Shown one piece after another: positions 1 through 12,496 of a stretch of DNA of 64,000 bases. Numbering within the stretch: the stretch's first letter is position 1; each line of letters starts with the position of its first letter. The DNA comes from Mesodorylaimus sp. YZB2_4. Taxonomy: Eukaryota > Nematoda > Enoplea > Dorylaimida > Dorylaimidae. The stretch spans positions 32,137 through 96,136 of the forward strand of contig JASANH010000137.1 of the NCBI GenBank assembly GCA_030248295.1. Reading direction: 5' to 3'. Below the pieces are notes generated by a model. It searched no databases, was not told the origin of the DNA, and worked only from the letters and a program-made list of their open reading frames with translations. Both the position numbers and the translations under genes were made by a program.

Positions 1-690
1 AACGCAAAAGATTGCTTAAATGTAGAATCGAAAAAAACTCAGAAACGTTCGAGATTAGTGACCAGATAAAGCAATGGCGAGTTGTTCCACGTTCGTAGCT
101 GGAACAAAACCTTATTGCAAGCCTTGCTGATGTCGCGTGGGATACGGAAATGATGTGGTTGACACATTCTATGATAAGCCTTTCGATTTCATGGTTCTTA
201 CTTGCAGGCTATGGAAGTCGATGAACGTCCAACCGAGCAGTACAGCGATATTGGTGGGTTGGATAAACAAATCCAAGAATTGATCGAAGCCGTGGTCCTT
301 CCAATGACGCATGCGGAGAAGTTCAAGAATATCGGTATACAACCACCCAAAGGCGTCCTTTTGTACGGCCCACCAGGCACGGGCAAAACGATGATGGCTC
401 GAGCGATGGCTGCTCAAACCAAATCAACATTCTTGAAATTAGCTGGACCCCACCTCGTCCAAATGTTCATCGGTGATGGTGCCAAGTTGGTAAGAGATGC
501 GTTCGCTTTGGCCAAGGAGAAAGCACCGGCTATTATATTCATTGATGAATTAGATGCTATCGGTAAGTCAAGCCCGTTTTCGGATACTGTTTAATCGCTC
601 TTTTCATGACGTTATGAAATATAAATTTGTGAGAGGTTTTGGCAGTGACAAATGTAACAAAAACTTGAGCCCTAAGTGGGAACCGATTTC

Positions 691-786
691 GCGCCCTCTG
701 TGATAAGGCAGTGCTAAAACGCTACGCGCCTACGCTTCTTCAAGCATTTTTAATGTTCGCATGGGTTCGACTCCCGTTCAGGGCGC
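691..786 (+). other. tRNA-like sequence in an intron (copy in IR1 left arm)
   Basis: Ninety-six bases run from GCGCCCT to AGGGCGC, a 7-bp acceptor-like pairing. A T-arm-like GGGTTCGACTCCCG sits near the 3' end. The D and anticodon arms do not fold normally by eye, and two extra bases separate the T stem from the acceptor. It may be a decayed tRNA, a tRNA-derived SINE fragment, or a tRNA with an intron. The same sequence is on the minus strand at 53626-53721. Confidence 0.4.
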
Positions 787-897
787 AATTTTTTGTTTAT
801 GTTTCGTGACTCCTTTTTCCATGTTTCAGATTTTACGTTTTGAAGTTGATGCATCAAGCCACTGTCTGAAAATCGATGATTGAGTACTTGCTTTTGA

Positions 898-1161
<264 letters not shown>

Positions 1162-1184
1162 TGAGTGCATGCAAATGTATATGG

Positions 1185-1790
1185 TTGCTAGTGATCGATC
1201 GATCACCGCCTGTTTTGAGTGACGGATTAATTTATGGATTAATCTATTTGCAAATCTTTTGTAATTGCATTCCAATCGATAGTGTGATCAATCAATCGGT
1301 CGATTTATATGAAATTCGATAGTGCAATGCAACCGATAGTCGTTCAACTCATCAACCAGCGCGTAATAATGATCGTCCGACTCATCAAATACTGAATGAT
1401 CGACCTCTCAGTCTCATAATAGATTAGCCCGCCTACCAGTTACTGACAATGGAGTGATAGATTAATTTATAAGAAAACTATCGTCTGTCAATGATTAGCA
1501 AGGTCCGGTCGCCATATGATCAATCAGCACTTCTTGTGTTGATCAATCAATCATTGCACTATAATCGATAGTGTGGTCAATCGAGTTGTCGATTGACACT
1601 AGTAATAGCTTAATCACTCGGAACTGTGTGATCATGTAAAGACTTATATATCAAAAGCGTTACTGCGATCATCTGAAGAATCAGTGTTGTATGATCGATC
1701 AGCTGGCATGAAAAGAAATTGGTAAGTCGATATCAATCGATTATCGAAGTATCGATTGATCGATATACTATTCGACACATAAAAATGTGC
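1185..1790. repeat. GATC/ATCGAT-rich low-complexity region in an Rpt5 intron
   Basis: The intron after 1160 is crowded with ATCGAT, GATCGATC, GATCAATCAATC and related words on both strands. Its partner is at 52560-53215. A short patch of the same kind is at 12140-12220. It looks like a local repeat or degenerate DNA element built from ATCGAT palindromes. I see no coding in it. Confidence 0.6.
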
Positions 1791-2373
1791 CAGAGCGCTA
1801 CCTTATTTGTCAAGTGGTTTCCTTCCTTTTATGGTCTACTCCATCGAAGGCTGACCAACACAACAGACAGTGGTCTCTTGGCTCAGGCTTATGTGTGCTA
1901 GTTATCAGCCTGCTTGATCGCTGCTTGTGAGGTAGGTATTTTACCCTTAATACAGTTTAGTTTGATCATGAATCAAAATACAGTGATCAACCTTAAAATT
2001 AATCGGCTTAGGAAGGATAAATCACACACTTTCTTTGATTCTTTGGCGCATCTGTGCGCCTTGAACCTGGAAAACTCTGCATGGTTTTTTCTTAGAAGAT
2101 GCCCTGTGGTTTTTGTTTGTCCAGAAACGATATGTAATCAAATAGACACCTAAGGCGTCGATTCCGCAATTTAAAATCCCCTCTGGTGTTTGTCCGCCAC
2201 CCGTTGACTTAATTAAACTGCAGGGTTTCAAATTGATCGCATCGGGGTTGAAATCACCCGCATGGCAAGTGTTGAGTAAAATTTTGATTAAAACTAATCG
2301 AAAATAAAACAGCGGTTGGGATGTGCTTGGGCTAGGGATAGAGATTGTACTGTCATACTGTAGAATGATTTAG

Positions 2374-2535
<162 letters not shown>

Positions 2536-2667
2536 TGATTATGAGAATCCATGCAATGTTGGCTACATTAGGGCACTCTACAGTCGATAAGGCTGCGCTG
2601 AGACAAGGTTTTGTAAGTACGAGGGTTTTGTTACAATGCTAGGTGTAATACGACGGGGTCCGTATTA

Positions 2668-3062
2668 CTGGGGTAGCGTTCAACTGGGGCCCCGACCCCG
2701 ACCCCGAAAAATTATGGTCAGGGTTGGGGTTATGAAATTGTATATTGAATTATGAATTGTTCGCTAACAAGAAGTGCAATCAGAGAATGACAATGAGCAA
2801 TAGGAGTAAAGATAGTTCAGTGCATGGAGAAACATATATACGTAGCGTATTACTTGGATTCTTATTTTCATTTGGTATCTATCTAATAAGAAATCCATGA
2901 TTCCTGTCTAAAATTTTGTCCTTATTTCTGAGGAGATCAGTAGCATCCGCTAAAAGTATTCTGCACATGCTCTAAATCAATTGGGCTCAATAATTCGAAC
3001 CCAATAACCACCCCCGACCCCGACCCCGCAAATAGTTGACCCGGGTCGAACGCTATACTGGT
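2668..3062. mobile_element. Short MITE-like element with TAGCGTT inverted ends
   Basis: The left end reads TACTGGGGTAGCGTTCAACT. The right end, reverse complemented, begins ACCAGTATAGCGTTCGACCC. Both are followed inward by runs of the GACCCC type. There is no transposase. A partner lies in the IR1 right arm at about 51287-51680. Similar AGCGTTCGA-plus-GACCC ends occur near 60868 and 62345. Confidence 0.55.
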
Positions 3063-3245
3063 GGGAGTGACTAGCGGAGCTTTTGCACCCAGTCAAAAAC
3101 CTAAGGCAAGCCAACCAAGTCTTCCGACCTCGTACATGCCTGAAACGTCACCCGTCAGGTTGACGCTCCCAACTGCCGGCTCCGTGCGGAGTATCGATTG
3201 CCAGTCGAGCCTCTACATAGAGTTACAGACAGACAGCCTTTTTTG
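3061..3245 (+). repeat. Dispersed repeat family (GGAGTGACT...AAGTCTTCCGACC)
   Basis: A unit of about 150-180 bp begins GGGAGTGACTAGCGGAGCTT and contains AAGTCTTCCGACC and GTATCGATTGCC. Related copies are at 6873-7022 (+), 12497-12590 (-, inside IR2), 51105-51287 (-, the IR1 partner) and more distantly 55082-55212 (-). IR2 has its inner breakpoint inside one of these copies. Confidence 0.75.
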
Positions 3246-3743
3246 GTCTTATGACTGTGCAGCATGTACATGAATAAAGCAATTCTAGATTGTGAGTCTT
3301 TGGATTAGATATACAGGCATAAAGCCTGATGTTCAGTGTACCAGGTTGTGCCATCACCAATCATTTCTCCTGTGACACAATGCCGGTTTTTTATCATGGA
3401 TTTTTATTATTTGGCCATTGCATTCTTCAGTCGAAACTGCAATGGATTGCTCGATATGCGGTAATCCTTGAACCACTTGGCGAATTCGGTGTAGGTCTTC
3501 AAAAAAATTGCAGAATTTTCTTGCACTTGTAAGCGGCGCTTGCATACTTCGCAATATTTCGTGTGTACAATACGGCTTCGCCTAATCGTGGGGCAACCTT
3601 TTCTTCGTTCACACGCTACTTAGCCTCGCAAGTAAAGTTGATCGACAGGACGAACACCACCTTCGCTTCGCAGAGAAGAGGTGCTATGCCCTGGCTGGAC
3701 TGCATCATTGCACCCAATAAACAGAGGACGAATAATGTTGAAG

Positions 3744-4531
3744 TTAGGTTGAAGGTGCATCGTGCCGTCGACCGATACTGTACTGCTGGTTGTTGTTGGG
3801 GAAGTGCTTGGAGATGTTTTCTGATCGGCTGTTTTCCTCTCTTTTATCAGAGTGAACCTCCCCCGCGAAAAGCGATGAATCTTGGAGATGTTGAGCCAAC
3901 TCGTGGATACGGGCACGCGCCTGTTGAGCAGCGCGGCGTTGGGGACGTGATGGGCGTGGAGTGGTTGGCGGAGGGGGAACTGGTGGCAAGTCGCCATTAT
4001 TTTCGTGGATAGCCGTTCGATAATGATCCCAAAAAGACCGCCAATGCGGCAGCTTTCCATCGAAGCATGGAAATGTCATTTTTGGGAGCTTGACAGTCGT
4101 TTGTGTCTGTGGTCCCAAGGCTTGAGCTTCGTGCATCGCTTTGCGATCTGCCTCTGCACGTGCCGCATCCTTCCTCCTGTTCTCTTTCTGATAATTTTCT
4201 GATCGGAGAACCGACTTCAGCCAGCATCTGATCGACCTTGCTGACTACAGTAACTCTGAGTCTTCTTCAGCTTGCTGATCTGAGCTTTTCTGATCACCTT
4301 CGGACGCCCACTAACAGTACATATACGCAGGTATTGGCGTTGGACGTCCTTGAACGAGGATTTAGCCAATGTGAGGCGTTCGTGATGATCCTCGAGTAGT
4401 GGTAAGTCAGTGTCGCGGGCGGCTAGTGTCGAAGTGACCTCAAATTTTTGGTTTGTCCCGACGACATTGGTCGAGGTCACGGCGGACTGGTCGCAATGCT
4501 CTTGTAAGAGCCGAAATGCCAAGAGTTTCAA
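3744..4531 (-). mobile_element. BEL/Pao-type gag remnant (DUF1759-like), left copy
   Basis: A minus-strand open stretch of about 130 codons (4136 to 3744) contains VKLPKMTFPCFDG followed by LPHWRSFWDHYRTAIHE. This matches the core of the DUF1759 gag domain of BEL/Pao retrotransposons (LPK-x-FDG-x-W-x-FWD). After it comes a proline/arginine-rich stretch unlike the usual gag, then a stop. Upstream, at 4217-4531, another frame stays open for 104 codons, which suggests a frameshift. No protease, reverse transcriptase, integrase or LTR pair is visible. It is a fragment, not an active element. Confidence 0.75.
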
Positions 4532-4739
4532 TTAGTGAAATCGACTGTTGAAATGTTTGTTCGCTGCTTCTCCACTGTGCCCTCCAGGGCATAAATAGTC
4601 ACGAAACTTTCTGCTACCAGATGTTCCGAAAGCACCTTTCTGTTCAACCTTTACTGCATAACTAACTGAATTTTGTTTGCTTCAGACTGCCGATTATTGA
4701 ATCAGGCTCCTACAGGCGCTAGTCCAAACTACCGCGGGT

Positions 4740-6096
4740 CGCGATACTGGTCAAAATTCGTGGGTTGTGGGTTCAAAAGCCAACTCGGATAACTTTTAAA
4801 AATCCCGTCATATTATGACTCTTGCAGATACTAATGTAACTGTGCGAATTAATTTTTAATGATTCATTATGCTGGGGAAGAACGAAAATAGTTTGTTCAG
4901 TTTTTCAGTTCAAAATCAAGTTTCCAGCAATAAAAGCTGAATATGTATGTAAGTTAACTTGAACACTTTTTCAACTTGGTTTTTTAAAATTTTATCAAAA
5001 AAAGGCTTAAAAATGACGTCGCCTTTGTCTGAAACTCATCTTTTCCGTCCTTGAAAAAGAGCAAACCGGTTCAAGAGATCCAGGCCATGTCTCTGGCATT
5101 TGTTTTCATTAAATCAGTGCCGTCCTGCGCACTACACGAGAAAAAAATACGCGGGACAGTTGGGAAAATATCAAAACGTAATGATTTCTATTTAGGGAAA
5201 AGGAGGAAGATTAACTCATTGGCTGATCGACGTCGATTTTAACCGCTGAGAAGAAAATCAACGTCATTCAAATTAGTCAGATGGATTTAGTGCTGATAGG
5301 AACACTCGAAAGTCCATGCACTTTGCTTAGCGCGGTTCACATAAAACTTTGAGCTTTTTATGTATGCTGAAGCGCTATTTTATGTGCACATTTTATCACA
5401 TCACTGAACATAGTTATGCGCATTCCACGATTTAGGTGCACTTCATATACAAAATGACTGTTGATTAAGCGTTTCCTAAGTGGCATCACTAGTCAGGCGA
5501 AGTAAAGCTAAATTGTTTATCTTATACGTAGAAGCATTTTTTAAATGTCAAAAAAAAGGCATATATTGGCTGGTGTTATAGTGGTTACAGTTTCCGAAAA
5601 GTTTAAAAAATTGACGCCACACTGATCCTTTTTTTATAGTCGTCTATGGCAATATATCAAAATGTTCTACATAGATGTCTGATAAAAATGTCAAAAGAAC
5701 TGGATAGGCCTCGTTGAACAGGTTTTGGGCCTATTGAATGTTGATAAGTTAGTGTACCTGCCTACTGTATGTGTTTTCATGACTTCACGTAATTTTTTTG
5801 CCGGCATACGTGCGCCCGTAATCAATAAGATGCAACGTGCGTGATCTGTTGCTCGTTTTATGAGTTCTAACGTTACTGTATATGTGTAAACCTGGTACTA
5901 GAGTACTGCACCTTCTCCTCATGTTCACAAAACGGTTTCAGCAAAACTATACGTAAGTTCAAGTATGAAACAATAAATGCAATTAGTAGTTTTGTGAAAA
6001 GGGCGCAGAATCGATCTAGACGCTCGAAAACTGTCAACGGAAATCACCAAAACATATAGTTGAGACCAGGTCCTACAATGGGCTTACCAGGGTCCT
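4740..6096. other. Unassigned non-coding stretch in IR2 left arm
   Basis: No convincing ORF is present. A tRNA-T-arm-like GTGGGTTGTGGGTTCAAAAG sits at about 4768-4790. The part around 5735-5830 is related, on the opposite strand, to 40925-41090 (shared CAGGTACACTAACTTATCAA), so it belongs to a dispersed repeat. Confidence 0.5.
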
Positions 6097-6790
6097 GGGC
6101 GGGTATGGAAATCGTACCCTACCCATACCCGCTGGACGATCTCTGTACGTGATTTTTCAAAAAATTTACCCATAATTTACCCGTACCTGGTTTTTTGATA
6201 AATGTTCGAATAGAGTATAAAAAAAGTAATTAATTCATGAAAATGATCACAGAAAACCAGAGTTTTTAATGAAACTCGTTCAATTCCCATTCAAAAGTTT
6301 ATTTACTATCGCAAGATGAAAAACTTTCTCAAGCAGTAATCTGAGCCTAATGCTCTAGCGCTAATAGCCTGCATAACGTCTTTTTCAAATAATGTATTGC
6401 TTTTCTTGTTCCTTTGGAAATAGACGTCTTAATTTAAACTTAACAGCCTGAAGCTAACAACCTGGCAATCTAAAACTCTGAATGAAACTGCATTTATATG
6501 TTGTAGAGAGTAACCAACTTGAACTTAGTAAGGTGTGCCTTGGCCAATGCATAAGGTGACCAATGTACACAGTCTACCAAAAATGAGCATCTGCCTATGA
6601 TACCCATGTACTGTACATAGATTCGTGACTGCTACCAAACACGCTAGTGTAGCTCGTAATGCAGAGGTCAACAACAACTACTGTAGCTGTACTACTACAA
6701 AACAAGCTAGTTTGTGTGCAGGAGCCAGTTTCACAATTAGATGAGACGTGTCTGATCGTCTCATCGCCGGACATGCATACAAGAAAGTGG
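6097..6790 (+). mobile_element. Non-autonomous DNA element end, first copy of the GGGTATG/ACCCGTACCC family
   Basis: It begins GGTCCTGGGCGGGTATGG with ACCCATACCCG arrays. It continues colinearly with 26920-27600, sharing for example TTAATTCATGAAAATGAT, GAAACTGCATT and GCAGAGGTCAACAACAAC. The same sequence is reversed at about 12665-13360 in the IR2 right arm. No coding is seen. Confidence 0.7.
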
Positions 6791-6872
6791 GTCGAGGCGT
6801 CGGTCTAGCACTGTTCGGGCCAGCAACCCTGACTGGGAGGCTACGGTTCTGTTCGTTCTGTTACATTACTTG

Positions 6873-7022
6873 AGGGAGTGACCGGTGGAGCTTTTGCACC
6901 TCGCCAAAAACCCAGGGCAGCCTAGCAAGTCTTCCGACCCAGTGCATTGCTGAGACGTCACACGGGTGATGCTCCCAGCTGCCGGCTCCGTGCAGAGTAT
7001 CGATTGCCGTTCGAGCCTCTAA
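6873..7022 (+). repeat. Dispersed repeat copy spanning the IR2 inner breakpoint
   Basis: It belongs to the family at 3061-3245. The IR2 right arm carries only the first 85 bases of it (12497-12590) and stops at 6957/12497, in the middle of the unit. One breakpoint of the IR2 duplication therefore falls within a dispersed repeat. Confidence 0.75.
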
Positions 7023-9311
7023 AATGGGAACTGGTCATCGATGGCGATTTAGTAGTCCATTGCTGGCCATGCAAACCTGGCTCTTTGCGATCACCCTGTA
7101 CCATCAAGTGGCGGACGCCGAAGGAGAATAGAATTAGGGAACTGGTCGAGAAGGTTTCTCCCTTCTCTCTCAGTATCATCCGAAGTCGCTGGTGCGGGCA
7201 CTATATGCCCTCGTGTGGATGTTCCTAGTAGAGACAACACAGAGGGAAGCGGTCGGGAGAGCTGGTCACCTCACAGGCTCGCTCATCATATCAAGACTGC
7301 TGGCCGGCAACAGGCAAAGTGGGTTGGAAGTCCTAGGGGAGGGGGGGAGCTGGAGCGGCACAGGGCCTCACAAAATTTTTCGAAAGAGAAAAAGGCCCAA
7401 GCCGCTTGTAACCTGGTGAAACCTGACCCAGATGTTATACGTAGCTATTCCGAGCTTATTACCTATCCAGAATGTTTTTTTTAATTCATATGCTAGGGAC
7501 ATCACAATGACATACATACTCACATGGAACATATTCAAGCAGTGCGTTTCAAAGGAAGATGCACTGTTTTCTGGAGCATCCTTAGTGACTGCGAATCGAC
7601 GATTTCAGGTCAGAGATCGATATCATCCATGGCAGATAATTTCTCAGTTCCGTCACAGTCAAACTGACATGTCGAATCAGACTAACTGGGGCACTGAGCA
7701 CTCGAAAGGCCAGGGGCTTCCATCAAGGGATTGATCTCATGCACATCGCTCTCGATCTCAATCTTTATCGCTGGACAGAGTGCCACGAGAGAACCAAAAG
7801 TGGTATTGCGATGATTTCACTGCGCCAGGTGACTGCTATGACCTAATTTTACAACTTCTCCATGTTTGTTAATTCATCAACGTTTTGTTTATTTTAGAAT
7901 CATTCATTGATCATAGGCTGCCCGTTGGCCATAGTAATCAGAATACATTCCCCAAGACCAAGCCTGGAAGCCACAAAAAAAATGCCATTCAGCTGTCCAC
8001 TTTGTATCAGCAGGCCAAATCTTGCGAAGTGAAGCTCTTATCTTTAGTATAGCTACAGTATCTTGGTTCGAGTTTGTTTCTTCAATCATTACTCCAATCG
8101 AGAAAAGCAGGTGGGATCTATCAGCTGCCCCAAATGTTTGGACAGTTTCCGCAGCATCATCGATGACAACTTATTCGCTGTTGATGTCTACAGTGATTGG
8201 GATCTGGCGTCAATAGTTTTTAGTTTAATTCATATTTTATTTGTTTTTATTCTATTGATTCGGGTTCTGATCGCTTGACTCGACATTATTGCGATTCATT
8301 TGCTCGTTTAAAAATAAGGGTCACATAAAATTATCCACTGGTTCAGAAGTTGCAACAGTCAGCAGAGTGATTACAAGACTGGAAAAGCTGAGAAAGTGAG
8401 GGAATCTAAACGTATATCGAAACTGAAAATGGTAGTTTTGGAGCCCGAATCGTCTACTGTGCAGGCTATCTGTTGATCATTCTGAGCATCAGATAAAATT
8501 GGCTTTGCAGAGCTGGGAAAGTGTGAAACAGATAATACCGAATTCCGATGAAAAATTTAAAAAATCACCCTCCGCTCCTTGCTTAGACCCCAGATTGTCA
8601 GGCACTTGAACATTTGAATACCCGCCATGTGCTGCACGGATACTGTCGCTCCTGGCCCTGAGCCTGCGGCTCGAATGCGGTGCGCGAAAAATAGCACCAG
8701 TGTCACGAATTATTATGTCCGCTAGTAGGTGTTGTCCCTCCGACAATTAAAGTTAGATCATCATGTCTGCGACACGAATTGTCATGTCTCCCCAAAACTT
8801 GGCGCACGGGGTGATGGACGCACACAGAAGACGCAGATACAATTGTATTGGCGCCAAATTTAAATTTGAGAGAGGAAATCAAGCACAGCTTCCATTATTT
8901 TCGAGTTATCTTTCACAATTTATCTATATTTGAGCAGGCGCGGTTTGAATATCCACAAACACAGACCACAGTAAATATCAATCAGCGAGACCAAAAAAGG
9001 CAGTAAAACTTTTTGTGAACGCGCCTTTTGTCTTATCTGACTGTAGATATCCTTCCTCAATCATCACTCAATAAACCAAAGCAAAGACAAGAACAGAAAT
9101 CAAAGACAGTGCAAGATGAGGCAAATTAAAGCTCCCTTGAGACATTCACTGACAAGAAATTCATATAGACTGTCCAAGGTTCTCGGCTGAGCAGGCACTA
9201 AAATTCTCAAGGACATAAGCGCATCATGAAAAGCAATTTTAAATGTGCAACAGTTTGGAATGTTTTGGCCCACTAGCAAAGCGCATGACATTAAAGTAAT
9301 AACGAATCAAA
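7023..9311. other. Left part of the IR2 spacer, no gene recognised
   Basis: Only short ORFs without recognisable domains are present. Part of it (7200-7480) is G-rich and repeat-like. I see no clear structural RNA, transposon ends or domain-bearing ORF. Confidence 0.4.
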
Positions 9312-12300
9312 TCATTTGCGACTAGCTTTGTCTTTTTCCTTGCATTCACAACAGAACCATTTGGGCGAACTTGGTTTTGTTTTCACACCAACACATTTCC
9401 TAAAAAATAGTGTAGTTATACTATATAAAGATATTGTTAGAGCCGAAATTCCAAAAAACTCACCAATGAAACCACTCTTTGCAACCGTCACAATATATCA
9501 TATCGGGCCCATCCTTCTTCCACGATACTTTACAAACTGGACAAGACCACACACCAGATTTACTTTTTGCGGTCGTTGCCTGGCGTGTTACCTTGCAGCC
9601 GCTCACGCTCACTGCAGTCGTAAAGTCGCCTAAAGAATGACCCAAGTATTTAGGCTAACGACAAGCCAATGCAATTTGAGACATAATGCAGTTCACTCAC
9701 CCGCGTTGGATTTCGTCTCTTTCTGCAAAATTCAAACACTTTTCCGGGTTGATTCAGAAAGTCTAGGTCCTTTGTTCTCAAAGACCGCGCTGCTCGATTC
9801 TTCCCCGCGAGGAGGGGAGCTGGAGACCGTAGCCGTTGTGTTCGACAATGAATCTGGCGTTTTTCTGATTTCCGTTTGAGCTCCTGCAGCACAAGCCAAT
9901 GTTAAATGCCCGTTTCATTCTCCATCATTGACAGCCGTAATGACAGCGCTTACCTTGCTCGGCAGGTTGGCTGGAGCCTGCGTCTAGTTCGATGTCAGGG
10001 TCGCGGCCAACGTGCTCTTGCAAGTGACCAAAACGTGATGACCCCGATATTTTCACTAAAGCAAGTGACTACCTCTAGTAAGTTCGGCGTCAATGTAGCG
10101 TACAATTCACGATCACGTCCCTGGGAAATAGAAGCTGCCACTACTTCCGTAACGCCAAAAAGGCGAACGATCGACTTTTTCATACACTGGAAAAGCATGG
10201 TTCACGAAGATCTGCATCAAAAAGGCAGCCAATACCCTTACTTCAAAAAACACAACGCATTCGATAAAATCGTTCGTCGAAGGTGGCAAATGCACAATGC
10301 CGCCGTAGAGCACGACGGAACAGTCTTTCGTAACTGGATTCGTTCCACCAAGACTTTTGCTAACTTGCTGGTAGAGTTCAAGTATCCCATAGATCTAAAA
10401 TCTTAAGTACAGATGTGCGCGGATGAGACTGCGTAAGTTCTGAGAAATATACCATGTCATCGTCTTCATCCAATTCCGCATTCGCCATAAATGGACCAAT
10501 TTTGTAAGGTTTAAACTCCCAACGACGGCGAGGCCCATTCAACCACGTTGCGAACAGTTCGCCCTGCGAGCATTTGATTTCTCCTTTTAAAAGCTTAGCA
10601 GCGTGTTCCTATGGCACAAAGAAACAATAAACGTGAGTTTTTACAGCAATATGCAACATTTACTCACTTGTAAGTTGTCCGACCGCATCAGACTCGCCAG
10701 AACTCGATTATTTGGGAGCATTCGACGATACAACGATTTCAACGCCATGGTATCAGGCGAATCGGGCGCCCGTGCTTGTTGCATAATTCGTTCGTATTCT
10801 GAAGGATGACTCCGTTTCACAATCCGACACTGCTGATTTCAAAACCATCTGATAGCTCGGCTTACTCAGATAAGTTTTTTCATCAAACCCAAATGAGCTG
10901 GGACAGTCCGACGGATACACCAAATCGTCATAGGTATCACCGTGTCGATACCGCAAACAAATTTCGTCCACAGGAATGTTCAATTCGTTAGCTAACGTGT
11001 TGTAAATCGTTGCAAATGTTTCCTCCTTAAACACAGGGATTCCTCAGGACACAAAAAACAGATTCAAATAAAGTACCAACTTCACGCAAAACAAAATTGC
11101 GCTTCTGTCCATCAATTTCAACTGGGACGTCGTAGTACCCATGTGCGCGATGAATAACGGCTTCGATCAATTCAGGCAAAGTATTAACAATATCGGATTC
11201 TTGAACACGATGATCTTCAAGTCCCCTCAGGGCTTTCTCTCTTAAAATTAGGGGTAGGTACTAACTATCAAACATTATAACCTAATATAGCACGCGCTAC
11301 CTAGACCAATGCGGGTTTTTGCGCAGAACGCCTTTCACCAACGTCTCGTCATCGATAACTGGTCCCACCTGTGCACTTGGTTCACGCCGTACCGTTTCGA
11401 GTGGCAGCATCAGCCGCAAGCCACTTGCTGACACTGTTACTGGTCGAGACATGAAAGGACGCTGATACTCTTGTTGATGACAGTCCTGCAATTACGTTGC
11501 CAACTTACGTTAACCCTCTAATATGGAAGCAAAAGTGACCATTACCGATTTGCATGAAATCTTGTAAATAGGGTCCCTGGGTCACAAGAACAAAAGTTCT
11601 GATGTTGGAAAAAATTCTGGACCCCCCTGGTCAGAGATCAAAAATCCACCAATTGGTGGAGGTCCCTAGTAACGGTGTTACTGATCAGAAATCAAAAATA
11701 CACAAATTTGTGGGGGCACCCGGTAAAGGTGTTCCACGAAAATGTGGAGGCACCCAATAACGGACCCGAGTGACTCACCCAAGGCCTCTCTGTGAACTCT
11801 CCATCCTATCAGGGGGGAGGGGCCTGACTGGTATTGCTACACTGATGATTTTTCGAAATTGCAAGCCACTTGTCAACAAATCGTTTACTTACTCCGATTA
11901 CTTTGAGTGATAATCAACAAAACACGCAGCTTTACGCTTCGGTCTCGTTGAAATTGTTTCCTCTTGATCTCGCACTCCTTCATTCTCGCTTTGATCACAC
12001 CAGTCCCATCGATCTGGACCTCTTGACCATTGGAATTCTCATCTTCGTCGGCTGTTTCTGTCAGCAAATGGAACATCCAACATCCAAATTCTCTATTTGG
12101 TTTACAGCGTCTAAAATCAAAAAGCCGTCTTCAAAAATTTACTTCAATCGATCACTGAACTTGAAATCGATCAATCGATCGATTATCGATTATGGATCGA
12201 TTTGTCGTAGATCAAGAAGATGGGAGCTCATAATAAATAATAAATCTGAAACTCTCTCACCAACTCAGAGCTAACATTTGGTAGACTCACCAATATCTCT

Positions 12301-12450
12301 TTGATCGATATGATCACAATCCATCACCTCGCTACCACCACCAAATTCTTCCCCGTCGGAATAACCATCATCCTTCCTGCAAAAAGCGCATCGAGCTGAT
12401 CCCCAACTTGTACGAGATCCAGGACAGCATCGTCCGCTGACATATTATTG
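9312..12450 (-). CDS. PHD-finger nuclear protein (TAF3/BIP2-type PHD at the C terminus)
   Basis: Exons I can place on the minus strand: 11240-11077, 11042-10866, 10798-10668, 10608-10453, one ending at 9954, a Ser-rich one near 9890-9710, 9629-9464 and 9399-9312 with a TGA stop. Phases agree across 11077/11042, 10866/10798, 10668/10608 and 9464/9399. The last two exons join into a full PHD finger: SCPVC, then YCDGCKEWFHWKCVGV, then WFCCEC. This is the Cys4-His-Cys3 zinc pattern of methyl-lysine readers such as TAF3. The middle contains a possible ubiquitin-like segment (exon 11042-10866, IPVFKEETFATIY, then DEICLRYRHGD) and acidic DEDDD stretches. More 5' exons probably lie at 11.3-12.45 kb, including acidic EDENSNG and a Cys-containing RCAFCRKDDGYSDGEEF at about 12.3-12.4 kb. 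The gene's start is not resolved and abuts IR2. The identity beyond 'PHD protein' is open. Confidence 0.7.
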
Positions 12451-12496
12451 CCTGTAGGCATCGAAAACGTCAACTGCCTATTCATCTCAGCGCGTT

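Larger units (their letters stand above)
3330..6957. repeat. Inverted repeat IR2, left arm (3.6 kb)
   Basis: This arm is the reverse complement of 12497-16124. Pairs sum to 19451 over long stretches (3563/15888, 4217/15234, 4531/14920), so indels are few. It holds a BEL/Pao gag remnant at its outer end, about 1.3 kb of sequence I do not recognise (about 4760-6060), and a 700-bp repeat copy at its inner end. It starts at the base after IR1 ends. Confidence 0.95.

Noticed and set aside
3563-4012. Plus-strand ORF of 149 codons, mirrored at 15439-15888
   Set aside because: It is antisense to the BEL/Pao gag remnant, whose domain signature is on the other strand.
9906-10406. Plus-strand ORF of 166 codons
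   Set aside because: It is antisense to exon and intron sequence of the minus-strand PHD gene. No domain is found, although its length makes it worth a database search.
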